From Acinetobacter nosocomialis NIPH 2119 (GTDB lineage: Bacteria > Pseudomonadota > Gammaproteobacteria > Pseudomonadales > Moraxellaceae), in NCBI RefSeq assembly GCF_000368085.1, contig NZ_KB849239.1, forward strand, positions 323,556 to 387,555: DNA of 64,000 nucleotides. Reading direction: 5' to 3'. Of this stretch, positions 1 to 10,453 are shown piece after piece. The position numbers and the translations under genes are program-made. The first letter of the stretch is position 1. Each line of letters starts with the position of its first letter. The notes beneath the pieces were generated by a model. The model saw nothing but the letters and a program-made list of their open reading frames with translations, was not told the origin of the DNA and ran no database searches.

Positions 1-17
1 GACTGAGCTATGGGAGA
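1..17 (-). tRNA. tRNA 5' end, truncated by the window edge
   Basis: Read on the minus strand, the first 17 bases give TCTCCCATAGCTCAGTC. This is the acceptor-stem and D-stem start of a tRNA and differs at one base from the complete tRNA-Asn next to it. It suggests a tandem tRNA array that continues outside the window. The anticodon is not visible, so the identity is unknown. Confidence 0.7.
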
Positions 18-25
18 CTAGTAGA

Positions 26-101
26 TGGCTCTCCAACCTGGGCTCGAACCAGGGACCTGCGGATTAACAGTCCGTCGCTCTACCGACTGAGCTATTGGAG
101 A
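26..101 (-). tRNA. tRNA-Asn (anticodon GTT)
   Basis: A complete 76-nt tRNA on the minus strand. The 7-bp acceptor stem pairs TCTCCAA with TTGGAGA and is followed by G and an encoded CCA. The D arm contains AGCTCAGTCGG, the T arm contains GGTTCGAGCC, and the anticodon loop reads CTGTTAA, which gives GTT (Asn). Confidence 0.97.
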
Positions 102-200
102 ATCTGATGCGCATTTTATGGATGAAATCTAAAAGCGTCAATAAGAATATTAAAGAAAATGAATCGTTTGCTTGATTAATATGCTTTTGTTGCCTTAAAA

Positions 201-229
201 ATAAAAAAACCACCCTAAAGAGGGTGGTT
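201..229 (-). terminator. Rho-independent terminator of sodB
   Basis: AACCACCCT (208-216) pairs with AGGGTGGTT (221-229) across a 4-nt loop. On the minus strand it is followed by a run of five T (201-207). It lies 18 bases past the sodB stop. Confidence 0.9.
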
Positions 230-247
230 TTTTATAAAGAAATAAAA

Positions 248-874
248 TTATTTCTCTACACCAGCTGGCTGACCTGCAAGTTTTGCATTTGCATAGTCCC
301 AGTTCACAAGGCTTTCTAAGAAAGTTGCGATGTATTTAGGACGTAAGTTACGGAAATCGATGTAGTAAGCATGTTCCCATACGTCAATTGTTAATACAGC
401 AATTTGACCATGTGCAAGTGGAGTGTCTGCATTTGAAGTTTTAGTAATAGAAAGTTTACCGTTTACTTCATCAGCAACTAACCAAGCCCAACCTGAACCG
501 AATTGGGTTGTTGCAGCAGCAGTAAATTCTTCTGCAAATTTTTCGTAGCTACCAAAAGCTTCGTCGATTTTAGCAGCGATTGCGCCAGTAGGCTTTCCAC
601 CACCATTTGGCTTCATGCTGTTCCAGTAGAAAGTGTGGTTCCAAACTTGAGCAGCATTGTTGAAAATACCAGCTTTAGATGCGTCACCAGCAGTTGCTTT
701 GATGATTTCTTCTAAAGTTTTACCTTCAAGGTCAGTGCCTTTGATTAAGTTGTTTAAGTTAACAACATAGGTGTTATGGTGTTTGTCGTGATGGTATTCT
801 AAAGTTTCTTTACTGATATGTGGCGCTAAATCATCATAGCCATATGGAAGTGCAGGTAAAGTAATGGTTGTCAT
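248..874 (-). CDS. sodB: Superoxide dismutase, iron type (SodB)
   Basis: A 208-residue Fe/Mn-family superoxide dismutase that disproportionates superoxide to oxygen and hydrogen peroxide in the cytoplasm. The N-terminal alpha-hairpin carries the metal His in [13 protein letters not shown], the second ligand lies in QVWNHTFYW, and the C-terminal [11 protein letters not shown] carries the Asp and His ligands. The glutamine in [11 protein letters not shown] sits at the position that favours iron over manganese. The start at [10 protein letters not shown] is chosen over an upstream extension because AAGGAA lies at the right distance and the family begins there. It is monocistronic and has its own terminator. 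Confidence 0.96.
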   Translation of the reverse strand: MTTITLPALPYGYDDLAPHISKETLEYHHDKHHNTYVVNLNNLIKGTDLEGKTLEEIIKATAGDASKAGIFNNAAQVWNHTFYWNSMKPNGGGKPTGAIAAKIDEAFGSYEKFAEEFTAAATTQFGSGWAWLVADEVNGKLSITKTSNADTPLAHGQIAVLTIDVWEHAYYIDFRNLRPKYIATFLESLVNWDYANAKLAGQPAGVEK

Positions 875-919
875 GTTCCTATTCCTTGCATTTGCTGGGT
901 TATACAATATTAAGTGGCT

Positions 920-947
920 CTATTGTAAATGATTCTGTTAACAATAG
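920..947. promoter_or_regulatory. Inverted repeat upstream of sodB
   Basis: CTATTGT (920-926) and its complement ACAATAG (941-947) are separated by 14 bases. The site lies 46 bp before the sodB start, inside the likely promoter region. It looks like an operator half-site pair, but no regulator is identified. Confidence 0.3.
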
Positions 948-1021
948 GGCATCGTTTTAAAGAACTATACACAATAAAGATCTAATTAATACGCATAACA
1001 CAGATTGAAAAAAAGACTTAA

Positions 1022-1780
1022 TTAAATCGGATTATTCAATTCAAAATATTCAGATTCAACAGTGAACTGTTTTGAAATGGCTTGTGCCAAACGTTGAACT
1101 CCATAACGTTCGGTTGCATGGTGACCGCAGGCAAAATAATGAACACCTAATTCTTTTGCTTCATAAAAAGTTCGTTCACTGACTTCCCCTGAAATATAAG
1201 CATCACAGTTTTGCAAAGCAGCTTTAGCAATAAAATCTTGAGCGCCGCCTGTACAGAAACCTACTTTTTGAATCGTTTTCTTCTCGGCTGGTAAGTGAAT
1301 CACTTTAAAATCAAAGCTGTTTTGTAGTTTTGCTTTAAAGTCATCTACAGGAAGTGCTTGTTCTAAATAACCAATATTACCAATTGGATGTTTCTCGGTT
1401 AAATCGAGTGGTTCTAAGCTTTGCAAGTTTAGCTTTTCTGCAATGGCGATATTATTGCCCAAAGATGGGTGTGCATCTAAAGGTAGATGATAAGCGACTA
1501 ATGAAATATTATTTTGAATGAGTTTTTTAATGCGGTTGCCTCGCATACCAGTAATAGGATACGGTTCGCCTTTCCAAAAATAACCGTGGTGTACAAGTAA
1601 TAGATCGGCATTTTGAGCAATAGCTGCATCAATTGCATCTTCAGAAGCAGTCACTGCACAAACAATACGTTTTACTTCAGTTGAACCTTCAATTTGCAGG
1701 CCATTTGGTGCGTAATCTTTAAACTCTGCTGCTTTTAAGGTTTGGTCGCACCACTGAATAATTTCATGCAAATTTGCCAT
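1022..1780 (-). CDS. Nif3-like dinuclear metal-binding protein (YbgI/DUF34 family)
   Basis: A 252-residue member of the Nif3/YbgI family, often labelled GTP cyclohydrolase 1 type 2 homologue although the substrate is unsettled. Family members form toroidal hexamers with a two-metal site. The visible metal-binding motifs are LLLVHHGYFWKG near residue 63, AYHLPLDAH near residue 97, and the C-terminal YFACGHHATERYG. The length is normal and the ORF is intact. It is transcribed divergently from the periplasmic protease gene at 2.0 kb. The family assignment is firm but the cellular role is not known. Confidence 0.9.
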   Translation of the reverse strand: MANLHEIIQWCDQTLKAAEFKDYAPNGLQIEGSTEVKRIVCAVTASEDAIDAAIAQNADLLLVHHGYFWKGEPYPITGMRGNRIKKLIQNNISLVAYHLPLDAHPSLGNNIAIAEKLNLQSLEPLDLTEKHPIGNIGYLEQALPVDDFKAKLQNSFDFKVIHLPAEKKTIQKVGFCTGGAQDFIAKAALQNCDAYISGEVSERTFYEAKELGVHYFACGHHATERYGVQRLAQAISKQFTVESEYFELNNPI

Positions 1781-1973
1781 GATATTTCCTGAATTGAGTA
1801 GTAAAAGTTGCTAAAGCTATAGAAACATATTTTGTTGTGTAACTAAAGCTAGACAAATCTTTTTTGACTTTTTTATGTATATCGACATATTTAATTTAAA
1901 ATGCTTAACTGAAAACTCTTTTTGTTCAATATATTAATTTAATTAAAAACTTCTTTGCGTAGAGGATATGAAC

Positions 1974-3149
1974 GTGCGCCGCACCTTTACATGGTTACCT
2001 TGGGTGTTACTTATTATTGTAATTGCCAGTTTTATTGCATGGCAAAAATACCATCAGCCGAAACCAACTGTTGCAGTTGATGGGGTGCAAATGCCTGCTG
2101 AGAAAGTTGAGCCTCTGGTGAATACTTCTCGAACGGGTGGGGTGGTATCTTATAGTGCTGCGGTAAAAGTTGCAGCGCCGGCAGTTGTTAATATTTTTAC
2201 GACCCAGAAAGTTAAACAAAATCATCCTTTATTAAGTGATCCGGTTTTCCGTGAATTTTTTGGAAATCAGGTTCCCGAACAACAACAGCAAAATGAAAAT
2301 AGCTTAGGTTCAGGGGTTATTGTTCGTGCTGATGGTTATATTCTTACCAACAACCATGTGATTGCCCAAGCTGACCAGATCGTAGTTGCTTTACATGACG
2401 GACGTCGTGCAGAAGCTACAATTGTGGGGACTGACCCAGATACAGATTTGGCAGTTATTAAAATCGATTTAGATAAACTGCCAGTATTGCCATTTAAATT
2501 GAGTGGTAATGAAGTGGGTGACGTTGTTTTAGCAATTGGTAACCCGTTTGGTGTAGGACAAACGGTAACTCAAGGTATTGTTTCAGCGACAGGTCGATCA
2601 GATTTAGGTATTAATACCTATGAAGACTTTATTCAAACTGATGCAGCAATTAACCCTGGAAATTCAGGGGGAGCCTTAATTGACGTTGCTGGTAACTTGA
2701 TTGGCGTCAATACTGCTATTTTTTCACAATCGGGTGGTTCTTTAGGTATTGGTTTCGCTATTCCCGCGAAGGTTTGTCAACAAGTACTTAACTCAATTTT
2801 AAAAGATGGCCGTGTGGTTCGTGGTTGGTTAGGTATTAGTTTACTACCACCTACACAAGACGATGTATTGGCACCAAAACCACCAGTTGGTGTAATCGTT
2901 GCTGATGTATTAAAAAATGGTCCAGCGGCTTCTGCTGGTATTAAAGTGGGCGATAAAATTGTTCAGGTGAATAATGAACCGATTACTTCGGCTTCTCATT
3001 TGATTAACTACGTTGCTTTACAGGCGCCAAATAGTGAAATTAATGTATTGGTTGAACGAGATGGTAAACAACAAAACTTTGTTGTGACTGTGGGCGAGCG
3101 AAAAGCGCAAAATACTCAATCTCAGTATATCCCGCTTCCTAAACGTTAA
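1974..3149 (+). CDS. Membrane-anchored DegS/AlgW-type serine protease with one PDZ domain
   Basis: An S1C (HtrA-family) protease of about 391 residues. One N-terminal transmembrane segment (WLPWVLLIIVIASFIAW) anchors it to the inner membrane. The trypsin-like domain has the triad His in ILTNNHVI, Asp in DTDLAVIK and Ser in NPGNSGGAL, and a single PDZ domain occupies about residues 280-370. One PDZ plus an anchor is the DegS/AlgW layout, in contrast to soluble DegP with two PDZ domains. DegS-type proteases cut anti-sigma factors after outer-membrane stress; that role here is inferred from architecture. AGAGG at 1961-1965 suits a GTG start at 1974 (8-nt spacer) better than the ATG at 1968 (2-nt spacer). 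Confidence 0.9.
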   Translation: MRRTFTWLPWVLLIIVIASFIAWQKYHQPKPTVAVDGVQMPAEKVEPLVNTSRTGGVVSYSAAVKVAAPAVVNIFTTQKVKQNHPLLSDPVFREFFGNQVPEQQQQNENSLGSGVIVRADGYILTNNHVIAQADQIVVALHDGRRAEATIVGTDPDTDLAVIKIDLDKLPVLPFKLSGNEVGDVVLAIGNPFGVGQTVTQGIVSATGRSDLGINTYEDFIQTDAAINPGNSGGALIDVAGNLIGVNTAIFSQSGGSLGIGFAIPAKVCQQVLNSILKDGRVVRGWLGISLLPPTQDDVLAPKPPVGVIVADVLKNGPAASAGIKVGDKIVQVNNEPITSASHLINYVALQAPNSEINVLVERDGKQQNFVVTVGERKAQNTQSQYIPLPKR

Positions 3150-3159
3150 AACCTCAATA

Positions 3160-3187
3160 AAAAAAGCCTCAAGATGAGGCTTTTTTT
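3160..3187. terminator. Bidirectional terminator between the DegS-type gene and cca
   Basis: AAAAGCCTC (3162-3170) pairs with GAGGCTTTT (3176-3184), flanked by A and T runs on both sides. It can therefore end both of these convergent genes. Confidence 0.9.
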
Positions 3188-3198
3188 ATGACTACTGA

Positions 3199-4437
3199 TT
3201 AAGAGTGGCTAAGGCTTTGATGTTGATTTTTAAACTCAGCTAAAGCCTCAATTCGATATTGAATGAGCATTTCACCAATTTCTGCACCCTTAATGTTCTC
3301 TGGTAAATCCTGAACTTTAATAGAGCGAACAATCTGCATCGCTTCACGCATATATTGAGCTTGAGGATACGGACGATCTTCTAGCCCTAATCTGCCTTTT
3401 GCATCACATTCACAGGCTTGGACAAAAGCTTCTACTCTTTCTGGACGACGTAAAACATCTAAGCGTTGTAATAGACGCCATAAAGTACCTGGCTTTAATG
3501 ACATAATCTGGTGGCATTTTAAATGCTCTTTACACACTGATAATGCCAACTGCTTGGTTTGCGTTGGGACTCTTAAACGTTCACATAATTGAGTAACTGG
3601 TTTAATTCCACGTTCTTCATGCATGATATGACGAGGAAGCTCATCGGCTGGAGTAAGAGCCTTACCTAAATCATGCACTAAAACAGCAAAACGTACATCG
3701 AGTGAGTAATTCGATTTACAAGCTTGTTGTAATGACATAAGGGTATGAACGCCACAATCTACTTCAGGATGATATTCAGGACGTTGAGGTACACCAAATA
3801 AAGCATCAATTTCAGGGAAAAGATGTTTTAATGCGCCACAATCACGCAAAGTTTGAAAATAAATATCTGCATGAGTTTCCATTAAAGCGCGAGAGGTCTC
3901 TTTCCAAACACGCTCTGGTGTTAATGCATCCAGTTCACCTGACTCTGCCATGGTTTGCATAAGTTGCAAAGTCTCTGGCGCAATTTGAAAACCATATGGA
4001 AAATATCGTGCAGCAAAACGAGCGACACGCAAAACCCGTAAGGGATCCTCAGCAAATGCTTCTGAAACATGACGTAGAATTTTATTTTCTAAGTCGCTTT
4101 GACCACCATATGGATCATATATTTTGCCATCTTGATCCATGGCAATTGCATTAATTGTTAAGTCACGGCGAATTAAGTCGTCTTCTAAACTTACGGTTGT
4201 ATCAGTAAAGAATTGAAACCCATGATATCCCTGACCAGACTTTCGTTCGGTTCGTGCAAGTGCGTATTCTTCTTTGGTTTGAGGATGAAGAAACACAGGG
4301 AAATCTTTGCCTACAGGCTGGAAACCTTGGGCGAGCATGTGTTCCGGCGTTGCACCGACCACAACATAGTCTTTTTCTTGATAGGGATGCCCAAGTAAAA
4401 AATCTCGGACGGCACCGCCTACTAAATACACTTGCAT
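3199..4437 (-). CDS. cca: Multifunctional CCA-adding enzyme (tRNA nucleotidyltransferase)
   Basis: A 412-residue class II tRNA nucleotidyltransferase that builds or repairs the 3' CCA end of tRNAs. The head holds the YLVGGAVRD motif at the start, the catalytic EKDYVVVG, and the RRDLTINAIA motif. The nucleotide-selecting EDPLRVLRVARFAAR follows. A C-terminal HD-type domain (VRFAVLVHDLGKAL) marks the longer gamma-proteobacterial form with phosphohydrolase activity. The start at MQVYLVGG is fixed by GAGG 7 nt upstream and by family alignment. The ribosome-binding site lies inside the hairpin that ends maeB. Confidence 0.95.
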   Translation of the reverse strand: MQVYLVGGAVRDFLLGHPYQEKDYVVVGATPEHMLAQGFQPVGKDFPVFLHPQTKEEYALARTERKSGQGYHGFQFFTDTTVSLEDDLIRRDLTINAIAMDQDGKIYDPYGGQSDLENKILRHVSEAFAEDPLRVLRVARFAARYFPYGFQIAPETLQLMQTMAESGELDALTPERVWKETSRALMETHADIYFQTLRDCGALKHLFPEIDALFGVPQRPEYHPEVDCGVHTLMSLQQACKSNYSLDVRFAVLVHDLGKALTPADELPRHIMHEERGIKPVTQLCERLRVPTQTKQLALSVCKEHLKCHQIMSLKPGTLWRLLQRLDVLRRPERVEAFVQACECDAKGRLGLEDRPYPQAQYMREAMQIVRSIKVQDLPENIKGAEIGEMLIQYRIEALAEFKNQHQSLSHS

Positions 4438-4438
4438 G

Positions 4439-4485
4439 AAAAAACCTCTATTCTTCAAGCAATCATGCTACAGAATAGAGGTTTT
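4439..4485 (-). terminator. maeB terminator whose 3' arm contains the cca ribosome-binding site
   Basis: A perfect 14-bp stem, AAAACCTCTATTCT (4441-4454) with AGAATAGAGGTTTT (4472-4485), has a 17-nt loop. On the minus strand it is followed by six T. The GAGG that serves cca is part of the 3' arm, so the hairpin can both end maeB transcripts and occlude cca translation on read-through RNA. Confidence 0.85.
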
Positions 4486-4528
4486 CTCAAGTGATTAGAG
4501 ATGCTTTTCGTAAAAAGCAGTTTCTAAA

Positions 4529-6799
4529 TTACTTTTCTTGTTGTTGAATTTCAGCAACAGTTAAAGCAGTCATATTGATAAGGCGGCGAGTCGTCGCTGT
4601 AGGTGTCAAAATATGAACTGGTTTAGCAGCACCTAGCAAAATTGGACCAATTGTAACGTTGTTACCAGAAGTTGCTTTTAACAAGTTAAATGAAATGTTT
4701 GCTGCATCTAGGTTCGGCATAATCAGCAAGTTTGCTGAACCTTTGAAACGTGAACCTGGGAAAGCATATTGACGAATGCTTTCGTCTAACGCTGCATCAC
4801 CATGCATTTCACCTTCAACTTCAAGCTCAGGAGCTTGCTCAGATAAAATACGATAAACTTCACGCATTTTTTGAGCGCTTGAATCAGTCTGGTCGCTACC
4901 GAAACTTGAGTGAGAAAGTAAAGCTACACGTGGTGTAATACCAAAGCGACGTACTTCTTCAGCTGCTAAGATTGTCATTTCAGCAAGTTGTTCGGCAGTC
5001 GGGTTAGTGTTTACATACGTATCAGCAATAAACAAGTTACGGTCTTCAAGCATTAATGCATTGAGCGTGAAGAAGTTGTTCATACCTTCTTTAAGACCAA
5101 TAACGTTACGCACAAAGTCAAGGTGAATGTTATAGCTACTGTACGTACCACATAACATACCATCTGCTTTGCCGAATTTAACCAGAAGAGATGCAATTAA
5201 AGTTGAGCGACGGCGAGCTTCACGTTGAGCATATTCAACAGTAATGCCTTTACGTTGCATTGTTTGGTAGTAGTCTTTCCAAAACTCTTCATACATCGGG
5301 TTTTGTTCTTGATCTACAATCTCAATATTTACACCGTGTTGTAAACGTAGACCTAATTTTTTGATGTTTGCTTCAATGACTGCAGTACGACCAACTAAAA
5401 TTGGTTTAGCTAAATCTTCATCAACTGCAATTTGAACAGCACGTAATACGCGCTCATCTTCGCCTTCAGCATATGCAATACGTTTAGGATCTGTTTTTGC
5501 TTGAGCAAAGATTGGTTTCATCAAGAATGCTGAGTTATAAACAAACTCAGAAAGTTTTTGACGATATGCAGAGAAATCTTCGATAGGGCGAGTTGCAACA
5601 CCTGAATCCATTGCTGCTTTAGCAACAGCAGGTGCGATTTCTAAAATTAAGCGTTGATCAAGTGGGCGTGGAATTAAGTAGTCACGACCAAATGAAGCAG
5701 ATTTTTCACCATAAGTAGCTGCGTCAGCTTCTACGTGAGCCATACGTGCAATTGCGTGTACACATGCAATTTTCATATCTTCGTTAATGGTTGTCGCACC
5801 TACGTCAAGTGCACCACGGAAGATATAAGGGAAACATAACGCATTGTTTACTTGGTTCGGGTAGTCCGAACGACCAGTTGCCATAATGACATCAGGACGT
5901 ACTTCATGTGCATGTTCAGGCAGAATTTCTGGATCTGGGTTTGCTAATGCAAAAATAATTGGATTTTCAGCCATTTGTTTCACCATATCTTTGGTGAGAA
6001 TACCTGCAGCTGAAAGACCTAAGAACATATCTGCGCCAGCCATTACTTCATGTAATTGAGTCGCTTTAATGTCTTGTACATAACGCTTTTTAGATTCATC
6101 TAAGCCTTCACGTGAAGTCGTAAGTAGACCACGAGAATCGGCAACAATGATATTTTCTTTATTTACGCCTAACGCGCAAAGTAAATCTAAACAAGAAAGG
6201 GCAGCAGCACCTGCACCTGAAGCAACGATTTTGATTTCTTCAATTTTCTTGTTAACGATTTGTAGAGCATTTAATAATGCTGAACCTACAATAATACTTG
6301 TACCGTGTTGGTCATCATGAAACACAGGAATTTTCATGCGTTCACGAAGTTTCTTCTCAATATAGAAACATTCTGGTGCTTTGATATCTTCAAGGTTAAT
6401 GCCGCCAAAAGTTGGTTCTAATGAAGCAACAATATCAACGATTTTATCTGGATCGTTTTCAGCAATTTCAATATCAAATACATCAACACCAGCGAACTTT
6501 TTAAACAGAACGCCTTTACCTTCCATTACCGGTTTAGAAGCTAATGGACCGATGTTACCTAAACCAAGAACCGCAGTACCGTTACTGACAACAGCAACTA
6601 AGTTACCACGCGCTGTGTATTTTGCAGCAGCTGAAGGATCACGTTCAATCTCTAAACATGGAGCAGCAACCCCTGGTGAATAAGCTAGAGCCAAATCTCG
6701 TTGGTTGACGAGTTGCTTACTAGGCGTGACGCTGATTTTCCCTGGATTTGGATATTCGTGGTAATTTAAAGCGGCCTGTTTTAAAGATTGATCGTCCAT
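4529..6799 (-). CDS. maeB: NADP-dependent malic enzyme with phosphotransacetylase-like domain (MaeB)
   Basis: A 756-residue hybrid malic enzyme that decarboxylates malate to pyruvate and supplies NADPH. The N-terminal 430 residues are the malic domain: [12 protein letters not shown], the metal-binding [11 protein letters not shown], and a Rossmann region with [16 protein letters not shown]. From about residue 435 a phosphotransacetylase-like domain follows ([18 protein letters not shown]), which in characterised homologues is regulatory rather than catalytic. The start at [11 protein letters not shown] is preferred over a longer frame because GAGA precedes it and the family begins there. It is monocistronic. 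Confidence 0.95.
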   Translation of the reverse strand: MDDQSLKQAALNYHEYPNPGKISVTPSKQLVNQRDLALAYSPGVAAPCLEIERDPSAAAKYTARGNLVAVVSNGTAVLGLGNIGPLASKPVMEGKGVLFKKFAGVDVFDIEIAENDPDKIVDIVASLEPTFGGINLEDIKAPECFYIEKKLRERMKIPVFHDDQHGTSIIVGSALLNALQIVNKKIEEIKIVASGAGAAALSCLDLLCALGVNKENIIVADSRGLLTTSREGLDESKKRYVQDIKATQLHEVMAGADMFLGLSAAGILTKDMVKQMAENPIIFALANPDPEILPEHAHEVRPDVIMATGRSDYPNQVNNALCFPYIFRGALDVGATTINEDMKIACVHAIARMAHVEADAATYGEKSASFGRDYLIPRPLDQRLILEIAPAVAKAAMDSGVATRPIEDFSAYRQKLSEFVYNSAFLMKPIFAQAKTDPKRIAYAEGEDERVLRAVQIAVDEDLAKPILVGRTAVIEANIKKLGLRLQHGVNIEIVDQEQNPMYEEFWKDYYQTMQRKGITVEYAQREARRRSTLIASLLVKFGKADGMLCGTYSSYNIHLDFVRNVIGLKEGMNNFFTLNALMLEDRNLFIADTYVNTNPTAEQLAEMTILAAEEVRRFGITPRVALLSHSSFGSDQTDSSAQKMREVYRILSEQAPELEVEGEMHGDAALDESIRQYAFPGSRFKGSANLLIMPNLDAANISFNLLKATSGNNVTIGPILLGAAKPVHILTPTATTRRLINMTALTVAEIQQQEK

Positions 6800-9570
6800 C
6801 TGAGTCTCTATTTGATACAAAAAAGCAAACTAGTCAAATCACTCATTTAGGGGGAGGCAACTCATTTCGTTTACTTTGCTTTAATTTTTACCAATTAAGA
6901 GAATAGTAGACGAATTGCCAATAGCCCCGTAGTGAGCTAAATGCTAAAGAATATAACACTACTTCCTTATTTCTCACAGTCAAAAACGCTCATTTTTGGA
7001 AAAACCAGCGCATGTAAAATAGACTGTTAAAACAATTATGAAATATACGTATTTGATTGTAGATATTGAATAATCTGATTTGGATGGAGTGGGCGACTAA
7101 AGAAATAGCCTTGTAAAAAATCACATTGTTGTTTTTGTAGATAAATGACTTGTTCCTCAGTTTCAACACCTTCAGCAACCAGTTTTAATCCCATGCTTTT
7201 ACCCATCGCAATCATGGCATTGACAATCGCTTCTTGTTTTTGATCACCAATTTTAGAAATAAAAGCTCGATCTATTTTCAAAATATCGATTGGGTACTCT
7301 GTTAGATAAGCTAAAGATGAATAACCTGTACCAAAATCATCGAGTGCAATTGAAATATTGCGTTCTTTAATTGAATGCAATAATTTTTTCACATTATCAG
7401 TATTGTCTAATAAAGCCGATTCGGTAATTTCTAGCTCTAAATTTGAACCATCTAACTGATATTGTTCTAAAAACTCATCCAAGTCATTGAGTAAAAGGCC
7501 TCGATGAATTTGTTGGGCAACAATATTTACCGAGACTTGGATATCTGTATAGCCAGCTTTTTTCCATTCTTGTAATTGTTTGCCGACTTTATCTAAAACG
7601 ACTTTACCGATATCAGAAATAAGGCTACTACGTTCAGCAAAAGGAATAAACATATTTGGCATAACTAGTCCTTTTTCAGGATGTTGCCAGCGAATTAAAG
7701 CTTCAAAACCCTTAACTGATTTGTCATTTAAATTAATTTTCGGTTGGTAATAAACAACGAACTCATCATTTTGAATGGCTTTACGGAGTTCTTGTTCTAA
7801 ATCGGCTGTCTTATATGGATTTGTTGTTTTATTACAATAATAGCTAATAGTATTGCCTCCCAGACGTTTTGCTTCTGACAATGCTTGTTCAGCGTGGTTG
7901 TTAAGATGGTCAACTTGTCTGCCATGTTCTGGAAAACAAGCGACTCCAATAGATGCTGTAATAAAATATTCCTGCTGATCAATATAAAAAGGTGCATTCA
8001 AAGCTTGTAATATATTTTGACAATATTGCTCAATATTTGGGTGAATCGGTGATATTTCATAAATAATCGCAAAATCGTCCCCATTTAAATAAGCGACTAA
8101 AATAGCATTAATATTGGTGAGACGTAGACGCTGTGCAAATTGTTTCAGTAGTTCGTCACCACTATCATTATTTAAGAACTCATTAAATGCTCTAAATCTA
8201 TCAATATTAATTCGAATTAATGCCAGATTTTTAAAACTATAAGAAGGATTGACTAAATATTGATGTAATTGATTGTAATAATAAAAACGGTTAGGAAGGT
8301 GAGTTAAACTATCATAATTTTTTAAATAAGATAAATGTTGTTCTTGGCGTTTTTGCTCAGTTAAATCACGTGCAAAACCAATATAATTAATGACTTGATT
8401 GTGTTCATCTTTAACCGCATTAATATGAAGCCATAAATAAACGCTCTTACCCGATGCAAATTTTTCATCAAACTGGCCCATATATTCACCAGTTTTAAGA
8501 AGTTGTTGGGTAATCGAGTCATGAAACTGTTGTTGCTGCAATTTCTGATTTATTGCGATGTTAAATAACTGCTGATTTAATAACTCAGATTTCGAAAAAC
8601 CAGTTAATTTTTCATAATAAGGATTAACATCAATATAATTAAGTTTTTCATCAAGAATGAAAATTCCTTCAGCAGCTTGTTCAAGAACAATAGCGCAGAG
8701 TCTTAGATGCTCTTGATCTTTTTTTTCCTGATGAATATCTCTGGTCATTCCAACCATGCGTAAAGCTTTATTGGTTTTAGGATCACGGCTAATGACACGC
8801 CCTACATCATGAATCCAGCGCCAAGAGCCATTACGACGTAAAATACGAAAAGTAATATTGAAATGATCAGATTTTCCTTCCAAATGTTCTTTTAAACGTT
8901 CATCAAATAATTTTCGGTCATTCGGATGAATACGCTCTAATATGGCTTTGAGATGTAAAGAGGTATTTTGCGTTTGTTTTTGTTGATCAAAAAAAGTGAT
9001 TTCTAGTTTTTGTTTTTCAATATCCCAGTCCCACGGTCGAATACCTGCAGTTTCATGGGCAAATGCTAAATTATGATGATGACTTTCAAGCCTCTCATTC
9101 ATTTTGGTTAAGTCGTATGTTCTCTCACGTACTTTTTGTTCGAGTAAATGATTATTAAATTGAAGCTGTGCTTCAATATCTTTGGATTTACTTACTTCTT
9201 GTTGGAGCTGTACACATAACTCTTCAGCCCATTGAGTATGCTGTTCTGCGACTTGTACAAGTTGCTTATTTTTAAATAATAGTTGAGAAATTTTTTGATA
9301 GTTACGTTGAGTTGCATATGCACAAAGCAAAGTTGCTACAAAGGCTAAGTTATAAGCAAAGTAAAAAGGAAGTTGGGTGACTTGAGAATGGGTAAATTGA
9401 CTAATAAGGAGTGGAACTGTACTTGGAATAAAGAGTAAATAAAAATATCGGGGCTGCTGAGTTAAAAAAGTAAGACCAATAATGTGTGCTGAAGTAATAA
9501 ATAGGGCGATTAGGATATGAACATCGGATACGGAGATTAAGCTAGCTGGAAGCGAAAAATGAAGAACAAT

Positions 9571-9587
9571 AGACCTCTTGCGAAAGT
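9571..9587 (+). repeat. Left terminal inverted repeat of the IS
   Basis: The sequence AGACCTCTTGCGAAAGT is the exact reverse complement of 10437-10453. Confidence 0.95.
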
Positions 9588-9611
9588 AAAAACCACCTCA
9601 ATCTAAATTTC

Positions 9612-10434
9612 ATGAGATATCAGAAATTAAATCGTTTTTCAGATTCTGAATTCCAGCGCTTGGTTGGTGTACCTCGACCAGTTTTTAGTGAAATGATCGA
9701 AGTTTTAAAAGAAGTAGAATCACTTAAAAAGAAATCTGGGCGTCCTCATACTTTAGCTATAGAGGATCAATTATTATTAACACTCAATTACTTACGGAAT
9801 TACAGCACTCAATTGGAGTTGGCTGCAAATTACCATATCGCTGAAAGTAATGTGAATCGAACCATTAAAAAGGTTGAAGATGCATTGATGAAATCAAGAC
9901 GGTTTACTCTGCCAAAACGAAGCATTACCACAGCAGACGAACAGTTTAACTGGGTCATTATTGATGCGACAGAATGTTCAATAGAACGTCCGAAAAAAAA
10001 ATCAGAGTAAGTTCTACAGTGGTAAAAAGAAGAAACATACGCTAAAAGCACAAGTGATCTATCATCCGAACAGCAAACAAATCATAGGGCTAGATATATC
10101 GAATGGCAGTCAGCATGACATTAAATTGGCAAGAAGAACGGTTAAAAAATTCAAACATTGTAAATATGTTATGACCGATTTAGGGTACTACGGATTAGAG
10201 CAAGATGGCTTTAAATTATTGATGCCAATAAAGAAAAAGAAGAATTTACCCTTATTTGATGTTGAGAAAAAGTACAATAAAATGATTGGAAAAATACGAG
10301 TTGTGATCGAACATATTAATAGTCAATTGAAAACATTTAGAATATTAAGTGAACGCTATCGAAATAGACGGAAAAGATTCGGTTTACGCATTAACTTAAT
10401 CGCTGCACTGGTAAATCGGATGAACTTGCAATAA
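9612..10434 (+). pseudogene. IS5-family DDE transposase, frameshifted
   Basis: The first frame (9612-10010) encodes the DUF4096-like N-terminal helix-turn-helix half and the first catalytic Asp in VIIDATECSIERP. The second frame (to 10434) resumes at KFYSGKKKKHTLK, with the second Asp in MTDLGYYG and the Glu in VVIEHINSQLK. The join lies at a run of nine A (9993-10001). Removing one A restores a continuous reading ERPKKNQSKFYSG. The shift needed is +1, not the -1 slip usual for two-frame IS elements. The gene is either inactivated or depends on slippage at the A run. Confidence 0.88.
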
Positions 10435-10436
10435 CG

Positions 10437-10453
10437 ACTTTCGCAAGAGGTCT
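10437..10453 (-). repeat. Right terminal inverted repeat of the IS
   Basis: The sequence ACTTTCGCAAGAGGTCT mirrors the left end. It overlaps closely with the end of the transposase frame (stop at 10432-10434). Confidence 0.95.

Larger units (their letters stand above)
9571..10453 (+). mobile_element. IS5-family insertion sequence (883 bp)
   Basis: The element is bounded by perfect 17-bp terminal inverted repeats (AGACCTCTTGCGAAAGT at the left). It is flanked by a 3-bp direct repeat AAT (9568-9570 and 10454-10456). It carries a DDE transposase split by a frameshift. The ANT-type 3-bp target repeat is what I remember for the ISL2 subgroup of IS5. The exact ISfinder name is not assigned. Confidence 0.93.

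Noticed and set aside
920..947. Fur box in front of sodB
   Set aside because: The inverted repeat does not match the GATAATGAT-type Fur pattern; it is listed only as an unassigned inverted repeat.
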